DNA of 64,000 nt, taken from Algibacter sp045066735. Its GTDB lineage: Bacteria > Bacteroidota > Bacteroidia > Flavobacteriales > Flavobacteriaceae. The notes beneath the pieces are model-generated. The model ran no database searches, was not told the DNA's origin, and saw nothing but the letters and a program-made list of their open reading frames with translations. The position numbers and the translations under genes are program-made. Below are positions 53,802 through 62,977 of the stretch, piece after piece (the stretch's first letter is position 1; every line of letters begins with the position of its first letter). Location: contig NZ_JBISHH010000004.1 of the NCBI RefSeq assembly GCF_045066735.1, positions 1 through 64,000 on the forward strand. Direction: 5' to 3'.

Positions 53802-56517
53802 TCTTTGTTGTTTTCTCATCATCAATAACCAAAACTTTTATTTTTTGATATATAAATGAAATAATTAAAATAAGGATTCCTAATAGTATAAATGCGATAA
53901 TTTTTCCGGTTTCAGAAACATTACTAATATCGTATGCAAACAATTTTACAATAGTAAGCCCTAAAAGTGCAAGCGCAATAATTCGTACAGATTTTTGTTG
54001 CTTTTTTATACCCCAAAGCAAAAAAACAAACGCTAAAACACCCCAGAGCACAGGAAGTCCTGTTTTTATTATTTTGTACTTTGCCGATGAGATTAACTGG
54101 TATTTATTGGTTAATTGATTTTGTGCAGCCGTGAAATCCATAATATGGAGTCCTTGCAAAATCACTTCCGTACTAGCAATAACGACTAAGGCAATCACAG
54201 CAATCCAAATGGTTAATTTGTTATTGAAAACTGAAAACACTTTTTGAACCTTATTACTATTATATACTAAATACCAGAAATATAAAACAAAGGCCAAACC
54301 TACGAAATGCATATAGTATGATATGTTGTAATTATAACCATACAATATGTTTTCTTCAAACTCTAACCTTGGTATTATGGCTATACCAAAAGTGAATATA
54401 GCTATATTAAAAATGGCTAAAACATTAATTATTTTATCAATAACCGCTGTTCTATGTCGATATAGAATAAAGCACAATATAGCTGAAAATAGAAAATGAT
54501 ACTGTAGTAAAATTGATATTATGCCGTTAAATTGATAGTATTGATCCGATTGATAAATGACTTCCATAAAACCAACAAAATAACCAACAATAACGGCAAG
54601 GATGCGTGTGAGTTTTTTATAAAAAACAGGATTAAAAACTAAACCAAATTTCTTAAGATTTTCAGTTTCCTTGCGTAATAGTAAATGCACCGCAACAAGA
54701 GATGCTACCACTAAAAGGCCTGAAATAAAAATAGGATTAAGCATCATGCTAAAAACCTCATCTTCTAAATAAAAGCCCCAATCTAGCACCAAGCTACCAA
54801 TCATTAAAGCTTGTACAATAACAGATGCAAAGCGATAACTTTTAATTTGCGATTTTTGAGCTAACCACATAAGCATAACGGCTTCTATTGCCCAAAAAAT
54901 AGTAATATTATTTCCTGAAAACTGTATAGGAATAGCTAAAGTTATAAACGTTAAACTTAAACCTATTAGTAAATAAATACCTTTTTTATCTAAACCGAAT
55001 TTCTTGAATAACAATAGTGAATAGCCCATGTTCATTACAGCTAAAAAGGCTGTAAATAACCCTCTTAATTCTGGTTTGTACGCTCCTAATACAACCATCC
55101 CTATTCCATAAAAAACGAAGTTGTTAGTTGCCAACATAGCAAGTTGAATACCAGTAAAGCTACCTTTATTTCGTAAATTGTTAATGGTAGTCATTACTAG
55201 AAATATTAAATAGAAAATAAATGCAAATGCTAAGGCTCCGAAATAATGAGGTGTTTCACTAAACACATCTTGACTTATCCAACCGCCAAATAATAAAATG
55301 GTAAAAACAAAAGCTAGAATATGTAAAAGTTGCCACTTTTTAAAGTACGCGAGCGTTAAAATACCAATATCTAAAATTGCTATATATGTAAATAATACCA
55401 GGTAGTTACCACTGCCTGTACTAATCATGAACGGAACAGCGAAACCACCAATTAGTGATAATATGGCTAGTTCCATTCTGTTGTACGATAGCGAAATTAA
55501 GCAACTAAATGCCGTAATAACTACCATAATGGCAAAGGCTACTTCTTGTCCAAACAATTTGTATTCATGAAAGGCAATAGCAATAGTAAAGTAAAAAATG
55601 GCAATAGCACCTGCAACAAGCACAGAGCTAAAAGGCGCATATTTTTTACGCAATTTATGTGCTATAAATAGCACTAAACTACCAGCAAGAATACCAATAC
55701 CAACACGTGCAGGTTCGTTAATCCAATCTTTATCAATAGCGTATTTTACAAAATAGCTAATACCTAAAACAAGAATAAGAATACCAATTTTATTTATGAG
55801 GTTTTCTCCAATAAACTTTTCTAAATCTGGGTTTTTCTGCTTAAAACGTTCCCAAAGTGGCGGTTTTGGCTCCTTGTATTCTTTTTGTGCAGGAGCTGCA
55901 GACGCCGTATATGCGCTATCCGAATGTTCAATTACAGCTTCAGCATCTTTGCTATCAATAGCTTCGGTTTGTTTATTATCTATAACACCATGCGTATAAA
56001 AGTTGTAATCTTTCAATAAAGTGCTTATAAACTCTAAATTGCTTTGTTCTTTAACTTCATTAATTCCAAGAACGTCAACCATTTTATTTCGTAATCTCAG
56101 CAAGGTTTCATGATCTTGTGAAGCTTCTGCAGTAACTAAAATGTTTTTAATAATATCAACATCTTTAGCGTTCAACTTAGTAACACTAGCGTAGGTTGGT
56201 ATATAGTTCTTTTCCGTTGAGTTCTCTGCAAAAGAAGGTGTTTCCGCAGGAATGTCTATTGGAGGAATAAAAGTTTCTGTTACAACCTCAGCAATAGGTT
56301 CTTCTTCTTCTTCAATATCTTGCTCCATGTTTGTTTTAAGAATAGTCTCAGGTGCATCAGACTGCTGAAATCGTTCTTTATTTAAGAGCTTATGAAGTCC
56401 GTTTAATTTGTCGGTTAATTCTTCAATGTCTTCTTTTAACCGATTACTTTCTTTGCTATATTTAGAATTCTGAAAGATTAGTAATAATATAATAACAACT
56501 GAAAGAATATATTCCAT
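53785..56517 (-). CDS. DUF2339 polytopic membrane protein
   Basis: The 910-residue protein has an N-terminal membrane helix, a coiled coil (KEDIEELTDKLNGLHKLL), an acidic/proline-rich linker to about residue 235, and then more than 20 membrane helices beginning at ENLINKIGILILVLGISYFVKYAIDK-type sequence (residues about 240-265). This signature (W-I-GEN-LNKIG) is typical of DUF2339. Members are proposed envelope proteins with no proven role. It is first of the two-gene unit with DUF3999. Confidence 0.88.
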   Translation of the reverse strand: MEYILSVVIILLLIFQNSKYSKESNRLKEDIEELTDKLNGLHKLLNKERFQQSDAPETILKTNMEQDIEEEEEPIAEVVTETFIPPIDIPAETPSFAENSTEKNYIPTYASVTKLNAKDVDIIKNILVTAEASQDHETLLRLRNKMVDVLGINEVKEQSNLEFISTLLKDYNFYTHGVIDNKQTEAIDSKDAEAVIEHSDSAYTASAAPAQKEYKEPKPPLWERFKQKNPDLEKFIGENLINKIGILILVLGISYFVKYAIDKDWINEPARVGIGILAGSLVLFIAHKLRKKYAPFSSVLVAGAIAIFYFTIAIAFHEYKLFGQEVAFAIMVVITAFSCLISLSYNRMELAILSLIGGFAVPFMISTGSGNYLVLFTYIAILDIGILTLAYFKKWQLLHILAFVFTILLFGGWISQDVFSETPHYFGALAFAFIFYLIFLVMTTINNLRNKGSFTGIQLAMLATNNFVFYGIGMVVLGAYKPELRGLFTAFLAVMNMGYSLLLFKKFGLDKKGIYLLIGLSLTFITLAIPIQFSGNNITIFWAIEAVMLMWLAQKSQIKSYRFASVIVQALMIGSLVLDWGFYLEDEVFSMMLNPIFISGLLVVASLVAVHLLLRKETENLKKFGLVFNPVFYKKLTRILAVIVGYFVGFMEVIYQSDQYYQFNGIISILLQYHFLFSAILCFILYRHRTAVIDKIINVLAIFNIAIFTFGIAIIPRLEFEENILYGYNYNISYYMHFVGLAFVLYFWYLVYNSNKVQKVFSVFNNKLTIWIAVIALVVIASTEVILQGLHIMDFTAAQNQLTNKYQLISSAKYKIIKTGLPVLWGVLAFVFLLWGIKKQQKSVRIIALALLGLTIVKLFAYDISNVSETGKIIAFILLGILILIISFIYQKIKVLVIDDEKTTKNENID

Positions 56518-56671
56518 AGGGAGTTTGGATGTATTAAATGCTTCAAATAATAATACGCAATGTAATACTTATCTTTAAGATTATATATTCGATGGAAAAA
56601 AGAAGAAAAAAAAAGAAAAAAAAAGAAGAATTTAAGACTCTAGAATTGTTTTTTGCCGAGTAAATAATCAA

Positions 56672-56712
56672 AAAAAAGAAGGGAACACTTTGTTGTTTAG
56701 CAACAGCTTCCC
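56672..56712 (-). terminator. Terminator of the luciferase-like oxidoreductase gene
   Basis: GGGAA (56681-56685) pairs with TTCCC (56708-56712) and TGTTG with CAACA inside; on the minus strand it is followed by CTTCTTTTTTTT. It lies 50 nt after the stop at 56762. Confidence 0.65.
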
Positions 56713-56761
56713 TCCTAATCAGATTTTTTTTAAATCGCTTCTAACGAATATTCTTAAACTA

Positions 56762-57769
56762 TTATTGATTCAACTCCTTCATGATTTCAGCAAATAATTT
56801 ATAGGACCGTATTCTATCTTTTACATCATAAATATTAGTGACTGCAATAAGCTCGTCGGCTTGGGTTTGTTCCATAAAGGTTTTTACCTCTGCTTTTACT
56901 GTTGCTTTACTTCCTACGAAAGTATATTTAAGCATTTGATGAACTTGCGGGTTTTGTACAACTTCTTTTAGATCTGCCGTCATGTCTGTTGGTGGTTGTA
57001 CAAAATCAGGTTTTCCTGTAAAAATGCCCACAATCATGCGTATTAATGATGTGTATAAACGTTGTGCTTCCTCATCGGTATCTGCAATAATAATATTAAC
57101 GCCAACCATTACGTAAGGCTTATCTAATACTTTAGAAGGTTTAAACTCTTTTCGATAAATATCTATGGCATTCCATAAATGCGTAGTAGCAAAATGACTC
57201 GCAAAGGCATAAGGCAATCCTTCTTTAGCTGCCAAATGTGCACTATCTGTACTAGAGCCTAAAATATAAATAGGTACTTCTACGCCTTCTGCTACTGTTG
57301 CTCTTACTCTAGAACTTGCATTTTCCTTTGTAAAGTAGGTTTGTATTTTTTCTAACTCCTTTGGAAATGCATGTGCGGCATCCATAAAATCAGAGCGTAT
57401 GGCTTGTGCTGTTTCTCTATCCGTTCCTGGTGCTCTACCTAACCCCAAATCAATACGGTTTGGATATAAAGATGCCAAAGTGCCAAATTGCTCAGCAATA
57501 ATTAATGGTGAATGGTTGGGCAGCATAATACCGCCCGAACCTACTTTTATAGTTTTTGTGCCTTGAGCCACGTAACCAATTAAAACCGATGTGGCACTAC
57601 TGCCAATATTTGGCGCATTATGGTGTTCAGCCAACCAATAGCGGGTATAGCCATAGGTTTCGGCATGCTGTGCTAACTCTAAGGCACCATTGTATGTTTG
57701 TTTAAGTGTATGGTTTTGAGATACTAAAGCTAAATCTAAAATGGAATAAGCTGTATGTTTCGTTTTCAT
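56762..57769 (-). CDS. LLM-class flavin-dependent oxidoreductase (luciferase-like, YhbW type)
   Basis: The 335-residue protein shows YSILDLALVSQNHTLKQTYN, then RYWLAEHHNAPNIGSSATSV, VGSGGIMLPNHSPLIIAEQF and DLGLGRAPGTD, the standard marks of group-1 luciferase-like monooxygenases. It would bind FMNH2 from a separate reductase and oxidise an organic substrate. It is a single gene with its own terminator. Substrate unknown. Confidence 0.92.
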   Translation of the reverse strand: MKTKHTAYSILDLALVSQNHTLKQTYNGALELAQHAETYGYTRYWLAEHHNAPNIGSSATSVLIGYVAQGTKTIKVGSGGIMLPNHSPLIIAEQFGTLASLYPNRIDLGLGRAPGTDRETAQAIRSDFMDAAHAFPKELEKIQTYFTKENASSRVRATVAEGVEVPIYILGSSTDSAHLAAKEGLPYAFASHFATTHLWNAIDIYRKEFKPSKVLDKPYVMVGVNIIIADTDEEAQRLYTSLIRMIVGIFTGKPDFVQPPTDMTADLKEVVQNPQVHQMLKYTFVGSKATVKAEVKTFMEQTQADELIAVTNIYDVKDRIRSYKLFAEIMKELNQ

Positions 57770-57870
57770 GATAAATAAAATGCTATTAAAAATAACAAGA
57801 GGTCAAAATCCATACCAATTTTAATTCTTTGAGCATAATTATATAGATGATACTATTCAATAGAAAACAC

Positions 57871-58071
57871 TTATAATTCCATGGTTTTTTCTTCTTCAAT
57901 AGATTCTATATACTTTATGTTTTTATGTTCTAAAGCAGTATTTCTTTCTAACTTCAACATGTTAAATCGCGGATAATACTTTAGTATTTTAAAATCCATA
58001 TCTGTTAGGTATTGAACAACATGGCTGTCTATTACCACATCATTTTTTAAAACGGCCAAATAAATTTTCAT
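57871..58071 (-). CDS. Free-standing subtilisin-propeptide (I9)-like small protein
   Basis: The 66-residue protein reads as a small alpha/beta ferredoxin-like fold: strand IYLAVLKN, helix VVQYLTDM, strand FKILKYYPRFNMLKLE, helix with KNIKYIESIEEE at the end. The order and the closing IxxIEEE recall I9 propeptides (inhibitor/chaperone of subtilases, usually ending in VxxVExD). It follows the subtilase gene by 51 nt on the same strand. I infer that it inhibits or helps fold that protease, as free I9 proteins do for fungal and some bacterial enzymes. The assignment is from pattern only. Confidence 0.5.
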   Translation of the reverse strand: MKIYLAVLKNDVVIDSHVVQYLTDMDFKILKYYPRFNMLKLERNTALEHKNIKYIESIEEEKTMEL

Positions 58072-58122
58072 GAGTTTAAAATAAGCATTTTTACTTGAAT
58101 TAAAAATAAAAGCTTTTTGAGT

Positions 58123-59388
58123 TTACGGTGTTTGCGCTAGTCCTTGACCAACATCTCTAAGTAATTGGTTAGTTAATTGTTTAGCTCGTTTTTCTAATTT
58201 TAACCAAATACCTTCGGCAGATAATTGTGGAAATGCTTCCCAATATAGAGCTGCTAATCCTGCTACATGTGGTGTGGCCATACTTGTGCCATTCATAGTT
58301 TGATATAAATTACCTGCACCTGCATGCTTCGATGATGTGCTGAATACATTGACACCAGGTGCCGAAATATCTATACGACCGCCATTACTCGCATTAATAC
58401 CTCCATTAGAGAAACGTGCTACTTTTAGAGCTTCATCTAAAGCCGCAACAGCCATTATAGATTCTGCATTAGCCGGGCTACTTACTGGTTTGGGTAAGGT
58501 CGGTCGATTGCTATCGTTTCCTGCCGCGGCAATAACCAAACTATTATGTTCTAAGGCTTTTTTGCCAACTTGTTCAAATATTGGCGATGGTTGCTCGCCT
58601 ATTCTTACGGGAGACCCTAAAGACATTGATATCACTTTGTGTCCTTTCTCTAAACTATTATCAATGGCATCGACTATTGCACTGGTTGAGCCACTACCAG
58701 AATCACTTAAAACTTTAGAAATGGCAATATTAGCTTCGTGTGCTACGCCATACCTCTTTTGGTCTATTTTAGAAATAAAACCAGCGGCAGTACCAGCACA
58801 ATGCGTACCATGTCCGTGCATATCCAAATCCCATTGCTCTCCTGGTACAAAAGATTTTCCTGTAATGTTTCTACCTTTAAAATCTGGGTGTTCGGCATAA
58901 AAACCGGTGTCTAAAATACAAATATCTACGCCTTTACCGGTGTAATTGCTTAATTCCATGCCAATGGCTTGTAATCCCCAAGTAAAATTATTCTCAACGA
59001 TAGGTTTATTATTTTGCTTAATAAGCAATTCTAATTGATCTAAAGCACCTGTTAAATCTTCTATTTGTGCTTTCATGCTATTTATAAGATCGAGTTCTAC
59101 TACGGGTGTGAAAATGCGATCTTCTTCCCAATAAATTATCGGGTTAGATGATGCATTGGTTAAGCTCCTTAGTTTATCTATTTCATAATCTTCAACAATG
59201 GCTAAACCAAGGTTCTTTAAAAAGAGGCCGTTGCCTGAACTTAAAACGTCTTGTGCTCTTACGGTTGAACTCAATTCTGCCGAGGATGTAAATTTTAAAC
59301 TCAAATCTTTTTCAGTTTTTCTTAAACTGGAACGGCTATCATCTTTTAACTGAATTATATATTTATTAGGTGTTTTTTTGGTTTTCAT
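58123..59388 (-). CDS. Cytoplasmic S8 family serine peptidase (subtilase)
   Basis: The 421-residue protein has no signal peptide (MKTKKTPNKY). Residues about 8-105 resemble an I9-like propeptide (YIIQLKDDS, then IIYWEEDRI), followed by a helical segment (about 105-135) and the S8 domain with a complete catalytic set: Asp160 (ILDTGF), His193 (HGHGTHCAG), oxyanion Asn291 (AAAGND) and Ser369 (GTSMATPHVAG). It is fourth of five genes in a tight operon, after the DUF2589 gene and two unknown genes, and before the small propeptide-like gene. Its partners suggest that it acts on a partner inside the cell or is released in another way. Confidence 0.9.
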   Translation of the reverse strand: MKTKKTPNKYIIQLKDDSRSSLRKTEKDLSLKFTSSAELSSTVRAQDVLSSGNGLFLKNLGLAIVEDYEIDKLRSLTNASSNPIIYWEEDRIFTPVVELDLINSMKAQIEDLTGALDQLELLIKQNNKPIVENNFTWGLQAIGMELSNYTGKGVDICILDTGFYAEHPDFKGRNITGKSFVPGEQWDLDMHGHGTHCAGTAAGFISKIDQKRYGVAHEANIAISKVLSDSGSGSTSAIVDAIDNSLEKGHKVISMSLGSPVRIGEQPSPIFEQVGKKALEHNSLVIAAAGNDSNRPTLPKPVSSPANAESIMAVAALDEALKVARFSNGGINASNGGRIDISAPGVNVFSTSSKHAGAGNLYQTMNGTSMATPHVAGLAALYWEAFPQLSAEGIWLKLEKRAKQLTNQLLRDVGQGLAQTP

Positions 59389-59393
59389 ACTGT

Positions 59394-59972
59394 TTAGTTT
59401 TTAAGTTTAGAAAAGGCTATATCTATTAAAATGCTTATGTCTTCTTGTAAAATATCAAGTTTTAATTTTTTATCAATTACAGCAATTTGTTCATTGTCTT
59501 TTAATGTATTCCATAAGGCTGTACACTTCTCTAAATTATCGGTTATATTAATTAAGTTATCGCTAATAAGCTTGGATTGATATGCAGAAAGTATTACTTG
59601 ATTAATAGTTTCTGTAGACGTACTTATAAGGTTTTCTATAATGGAGAGCGAGTTACGGAGCGTTTCACCTAAATGTGATAAGCAATGAAAACAAGCTGTA
59701 CGAACCAAATCGCGTCGTCTCGTTTTAACACGCTCTAAATGTATTGGGTCTATACCAGAAACCGCTAAATCTAAATAGGTTTTTAATTCACTTATAGCAC
59801 TTTCTGCCGTACTGTCACCCACCTGTCCATAATAGTCTTGTACTAGGTTTAGTAATGTCATTAGCGTTTTATCTAAGTCGTATTCCTTTTTAATAAATTT
59901 TTCGTTTTGCAAAATAAACTGTTGCATAAAACCCTCTAATTGTTGTTTTTTAAAATGAACCAGTACCGTCAT
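59394..59972 (-). CDS. Unknown helical protein of the DUF2589/subtilase operon
   Basis: I do not recognise this 192-residue protein. It looks all-helical, soluble and without signal peptide, with a HLERVKTRRRDLVRT segment and a Cys-rich FHCLSHLGE in the middle. Its ATG overlaps the upstream stop as TAATG and its stop lies 5 nt before the subtilase start, so it is surely part of the operon. A role as adaptor or substrate of the subtilase is possible. Confidence 0.75.
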   Translation of the reverse strand: MTVLVHFKKQQLEGFMQQFILQNEKFIKKEYDLDKTLMTLLNLVQDYYGQVGDSTAESAISELKTYLDLAVSGIDPIHLERVKTRRRDLVRTACFHCLSHLGETLRNSLSIIENLISTSTETINQVILSAYQSKLISDNLINITDNLEKCTALWNTLKDNEQIAVIDKKLKLDILQEDISILIDIAFSKLKN

Positions 59973-60673
59973 TATTCAAAAATTATTTCTTCTACTACAT
60001 TTCCTTTTTCGTCGGTTGCATTGTGAATTCGTATACCTTCCTCAACCATTTCCACATTAAGCGTTAATAATATTTTACCTTTATCTTTCTCGTCACTAGT
60101 ATTCGGATCAAAATAAATATCATTAAGTTTAGATGAAATGGGTTTATACCTATCGGTGAGAGATTCCTGAAGTATTTTTTCCAATTCATCGTTCTCTACC
60201 GAAGCAGCATCAGCGGTGGTATTAAAAGTTCTAACTTTTATTAAATCTAACACCGGTTTTTTTAGGTCTATTTTTAAGATATTATCTTTAGGATTTTTAA
60301 TTATTAAATTATTATCTTTTTCCAACTTATCGATAACTTCTTTTAAGTCCTTTTTAATAAGTACATCTTTGGTAATAGGAACAAGCTTAAGGTTCTTTTC
60401 TTTGTTAACTAATTCAATTTTGGTATTAACATCTTTAAGAAATTGATCGTTATCCATTTTAAATTCGTAGTTTGTTTCTGAGTCTAATTCCGAAATTTTA
60501 ATAGGAATACTTAGCTTAACAGATGGCATAGTAAACCTTGGAACCCTAAAATATTTTAGATAAGGATGCTTTGCATATTCCTTGGCAATTATAACAGCTT
60601 GTTCATCGGCTTTTTTTCTAGCTTGGACTATCTCTTCATTGAGATAGTCCATGTAGTCTGATAGTTTTATCAT
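59972..60673 (-). CDS. Unknown protein of the DUF2589/subtilase operon
   Basis: The 233-residue protein is not recognised. It starts with an amphipathic helical part (YMDYLNEEIVQARKKADEQA), then a region beginning VPRFTMPSVKLSIPIKISEL that recalls the hydrophobic-strand pattern of DUF2589 proteins, and a charged central part rich in K, D and I. It starts 4 nt after the DUF2589 stop and overlaps the next gene by 1 nt. It may be a partner of the DUF2589 protein. Confidence 0.72.
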   Translation of the reverse strand: MIKLSDYMDYLNEEIVQARKKADEQAVIIAKEYAKHPYLKYFRVPRFTMPSVKLSIPIKISELDSETNYEFKMDNDQFLKDVNTKIELVNKEKNLKLVPITKDVLIKKDLKEVIDKLEKDNNLIIKNPKDNILKIDLKKPVLDLIKVRTFNTTADAASVENDELEKILQESLTDRYKPISSKLNDIYFDPNTSDEKDKGKILLTLNVEMVEEGIRIHNATDEKGNVVEEIIFE

Positions 60674-60677
60674 AATT

Positions 60678-61508
60678 TTATTCAGATAAAATACCTAATA
60701 CCTTTTCTAGTCCTCCAGGCATTTGGTCGTTAGTAGCCACCACTTTTACGCCCATAGTGTACTCCTTTTCTACTTTTACACCTGTACTAGAAGATCGTTT
60801 GTACGACGCAGATACTTTAAATTTTACTGGTCCCCAACCGCCACTAGCACTCGCATCAATACCAAATTCGCTACTAACGTCTTTAGTGTACACAGAGTTC
60901 AACTTAACGTTAAAATCGACTTCGCAGGTTTCAATACGTAAGCTAGGAATATTTAAAACGGATACAAAAGGCACTTTTAAAGACACATCTTCACTAATAG
61001 TTGCACTTGGATCTGCTGGATCTGGAACTTCTTTTTTATATGAAAAATCTACCATGCGTAAGTTCCCATCGTCATCAAAACCTACTTCTTTAATAAAATT
61101 AACAGTAGACATCGAAGCGTTGGCTTGCGCAGTAACGCAGGCATTTAAAGGCCCACCAATTAAATTCTCAAAATCAATACTACCTAATTCAGCAGCAAAA
61201 TCGGCATCGGAAGCATCTAAGGTTGAAAATTGATTATCGTCTTTCTCGATTTGAGCAAAAATGGTTGATAATAACTCCGAGGAATTGGTAACATGAGTTT
61301 CCCACTTTACATTGTAATTATCTTTAAAAGATTTTAAAATAGCTAAGAGATCATCGTTTTTTGTTTTAGGAAGTTCACTGACCTGAACACCAGTAATTTC
61401 AGAATAGTCGTCACCAACAATTTCCTGAATACCTGTTAGTAAATCAACAAGTTCTTTTTTAGTTTTTTTTGAATGGTCTTCGTTTAAAACACTTTGTAAT
61501 GTCTTCAT
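60678..61508 (-). CDS. DUF2589 domain protein, first gene of the subtilase operon
   Basis: The 276-residue protein has a helical N-terminal half (about 1-110), then the DUF2589 domain: GGPLNACVTAQANASMSTVN, FIKEVGF, then VPFVSVLNIPSLRIETCEVD and FNVKLNSV, ending YKRSSSTGVKVEKEYTMGV and VVATNDQMPGGLEKVLGIL. The strands suggest a beta-sandwich. The family is found in scattered bacteria with no known function. Here it leads a five-gene operon with a cytoplasmic subtilase. Confidence 0.85.
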   Translation of the reverse strand: MKTLQSVLNEDHSKKTKKELVDLLTGIQEIVGDDYSEITGVQVSELPKTKNDDLLAILKSFKDNYNVKWETHVTNSSELLSTIFAQIEKDDNQFSTLDASDADFAAELGSIDFENLIGGPLNACVTAQANASMSTVNFIKEVGFDDDGNLRMVDFSYKKEVPDPADPSATISEDVSLKVPFVSVLNIPSLRIETCEVDFNVKLNSVYTKDVSSEFGIDASASGGWGPVKFKVSASYKRSSSTGVKVEKEYTMGVKVVATNDQMPGGLEKVLGILSE

Positions 61509-61713
61509 TTTGTAAGGGATTTAGATTAATGTTTAATTTATATTACAAAGTTTAATAATTTAAACACTTAAAAACCAAGGGTATATACTGAAATTAGCAC
61601 GGGGTTTTCCCCTTTTTTTTAAAATTAATTTTAAAGACTATTTAAGAATGAAGACTAAAAATAGATTTATTTAATCAACACGCTTTAAATAAAAACTTAT
61701 CCTAATAAATACC

Positions 61714-61721
61714 TAAATTTG
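61714..61721 (+). promoter_or_regulatory. -7 promoter element that decides the start of the thioredoxin-like gene
   Basis: TAAATTTG matches TAnnTTTG and lies only 1 nt before an in-frame ATG at 61723. Transcription should begin a few nt downstream of that ATG, so the ATG at 61747 is preferred. Confidence 0.55.
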
Positions 61722-61746
61722 TATGCTATTAAGGTATACTTATAAG

Positions 61747-62184
61747 ATGAATACAGAAATACAAAGCATAAATATTGAAGATTTAGATGGTGTAGCTACC
61801 GATTTAATAACCTTATATAAAAATAAAGTTTTACTGCTTATTATTTATAATAACGATTGTTTAGGTTGTACTGGGCGCGCCATTCCGTTGGCTTACGAGT
61901 TTCAGCAAAAATATCCATCAATCCAAGTAGCAGGTATTCATGCAGATTTTGTGAATAGAGAAGGCACAAAAACTTCTATTAAAAGTGTTTTTACAAGTGG
62001 TGAGAATCCGTTTCCTATTTATATAGACAAGCATCATCAGGTTTACGATCAATTTAAGTCTGAAGGCACACCACAATGGTTACTTATTACGGAACAAGGC
62101 GAATTGTTTCGGTCAATTTTTGGTTCGCAAGATAATGCTAAGAACAGGTTGTTTTATGCGCTAGAAAGCCTTTGTGAGTCATAA
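61747..62184 (+). CDS. Thioredoxin-like (redoxin) family protein
   Basis: I start at 61747 (MNTEIQSINIEDL, 145 residues). It has the TlpA/AhpC-like pattern: LLLIIYNNDCLGCTGRAIPL with a CxxC pair, then GIHADFVNREG and GTPQWLLITEQGELFRSI with the cis-Pro of the fold. No signal peptide, so a cytosolic disulfide exchange role is likely. It converges with the GNAT gene, 14 nt apart; a short near-palindrome (62180-62210) between the stops may be a shared terminator. Confidence 0.8.
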   Translation: MNTEIQSINIEDLDGVATDLITLYKNKVLLLIIYNNDCLGCTGRAIPLAYEFQQKYPSIQVAGIHADFVNREGTKTSIKSVFTSGENPFPIYIDKHHQVYDQFKSEGTPQWLLITEQGELFRSIFGSQDNAKNRLFYALESLCES

Positions 62185-62198
62185 AATAGCTGGTGTTT

Positions 62199-62885
62199 CT
62201 ATTTTTTATGATACAACCACCAATTCATATCTCGCGTTAACTGAAATCCTAATTTTTGATAAAGCGGAATGGCTAAGTTACCTTTATTTGTGTGTAAAAT
62301 AGGTTGTTTATTTACTTTCAAAATTTCTTTTGTGTTGTGAGCTATTAGTTGTTTTGCCAATCCTTTTCTTGTATAATTGGGGTGTGTAACAACAGCACTA
62401 ACTTCTATAAAAAGATCGGTTTGCATACGTTGGCCAGCTATAGCTACTAATTTACCATCCTTAATAATGCCATAATAATTCCCCATTTCAAAGGTTCGCT
62501 TTTTGTAATAACCAGGCATTACTAACCAAACTAGGTTGTAAATTTCTTCAATATAGCTATCGTCTAGCAATACAATATTTTCTGTTATTTCAACATCTGA
62601 TAGTTGATTTAATACCATTTGACAACCTTCAATTTTTCTGTCTAAAACAACCTTGTTTTCGTCTATTATTGGGGTTTTATTTTCTGAAACAAAGAAAAAT
62701 GAATCGGATTTTTTTACATATTCACTTGAAGCTTCTGCCGTTTTTGTTTCATCGAAAAAAGCTCCAAACGGACAAACCTCGTGGTGATAAAATTGTACAC
62801 CATCGGAAACCACAGCAAATTTTTTATGCGTTTCTTTTAATGAATGCCAAACAGGGTTTTTTAATTGATCTTCTAAATTTATCAT
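62199..62885 (-). CDS. GNAT family N-acetyltransferase
   Basis: The 228-residue protein has a degenerate N-terminal half and a GNAT domain at about 140-228: VSAVVTHPNYTRKGLAKQLI carries the acetyl-CoA loop (R-K-G-L-A), and LHTNKGNLAIPLYQKLGF is the usual end. An FR47-like member. Substrate unknown. Confidence 0.85.
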   Translation of the reverse strand: MINLEDQLKNPVWHSLKETHKKFAVVSDGVQFYHHEVCPFGAFFDETKTAEASSEYVKKSDSFFFVSENKTPIIDENKVVLDRKIEGCQMVLNQLSDVEITENIVLLDDSYIEEIYNLVWLVMPGYYKKRTFEMGNYYGIIKDGKLVAIAGQRMQTDLFIEVSAVVTHPNYTRKGLAKQLIAHNTKEILKVNKQPILHTNKGNLAIPLYQKLGFQLTRDMNWWLYHKK

Positions 62886-62977
62886 TAGAAATACTTAAAT
62901 TAAGTTGAAATACTCCGTAAATAGAAGCTTAAATATAATTAAGTTAAAAATTGTTTTAATAGACTTAACGCAACAAA

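Noticed and set aside
56593..56630. Homopurine A/G tract
   Set aside because: It is striking but looks like simple low-complexity sequence between two minus-strand genes, with no periodicity or coding potential.
58337..58900. 187-codon plus-strand frame opposite the subtilase
   Set aside because: It overlaps the catalytic core of the S8 domain on the other strand and has no family features.
60757..61233. 158-codon plus-strand frame opposite the DUF2589 gene
   Set aside because: The minus strand carries a clear DUF2589 domain over the same bases.
50867..61508. One phage-derived or eCIS locus that includes the sheath, subtilase and DUF2589 genes
   Set aside because: The genes between (DUF3999, DUF2339, luciferase-like enzyme) are ordinary chromosomal genes with their own terminator, and no other tail component is present.
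61601..61620. GGGG-TTTT-CCCC followed by eight T, as a terminator
   Set aside because: The stem has only 4 bp and no plus-strand gene ends upstream of it; it lies in the leader region of the minus-strand DUF2589 operon.
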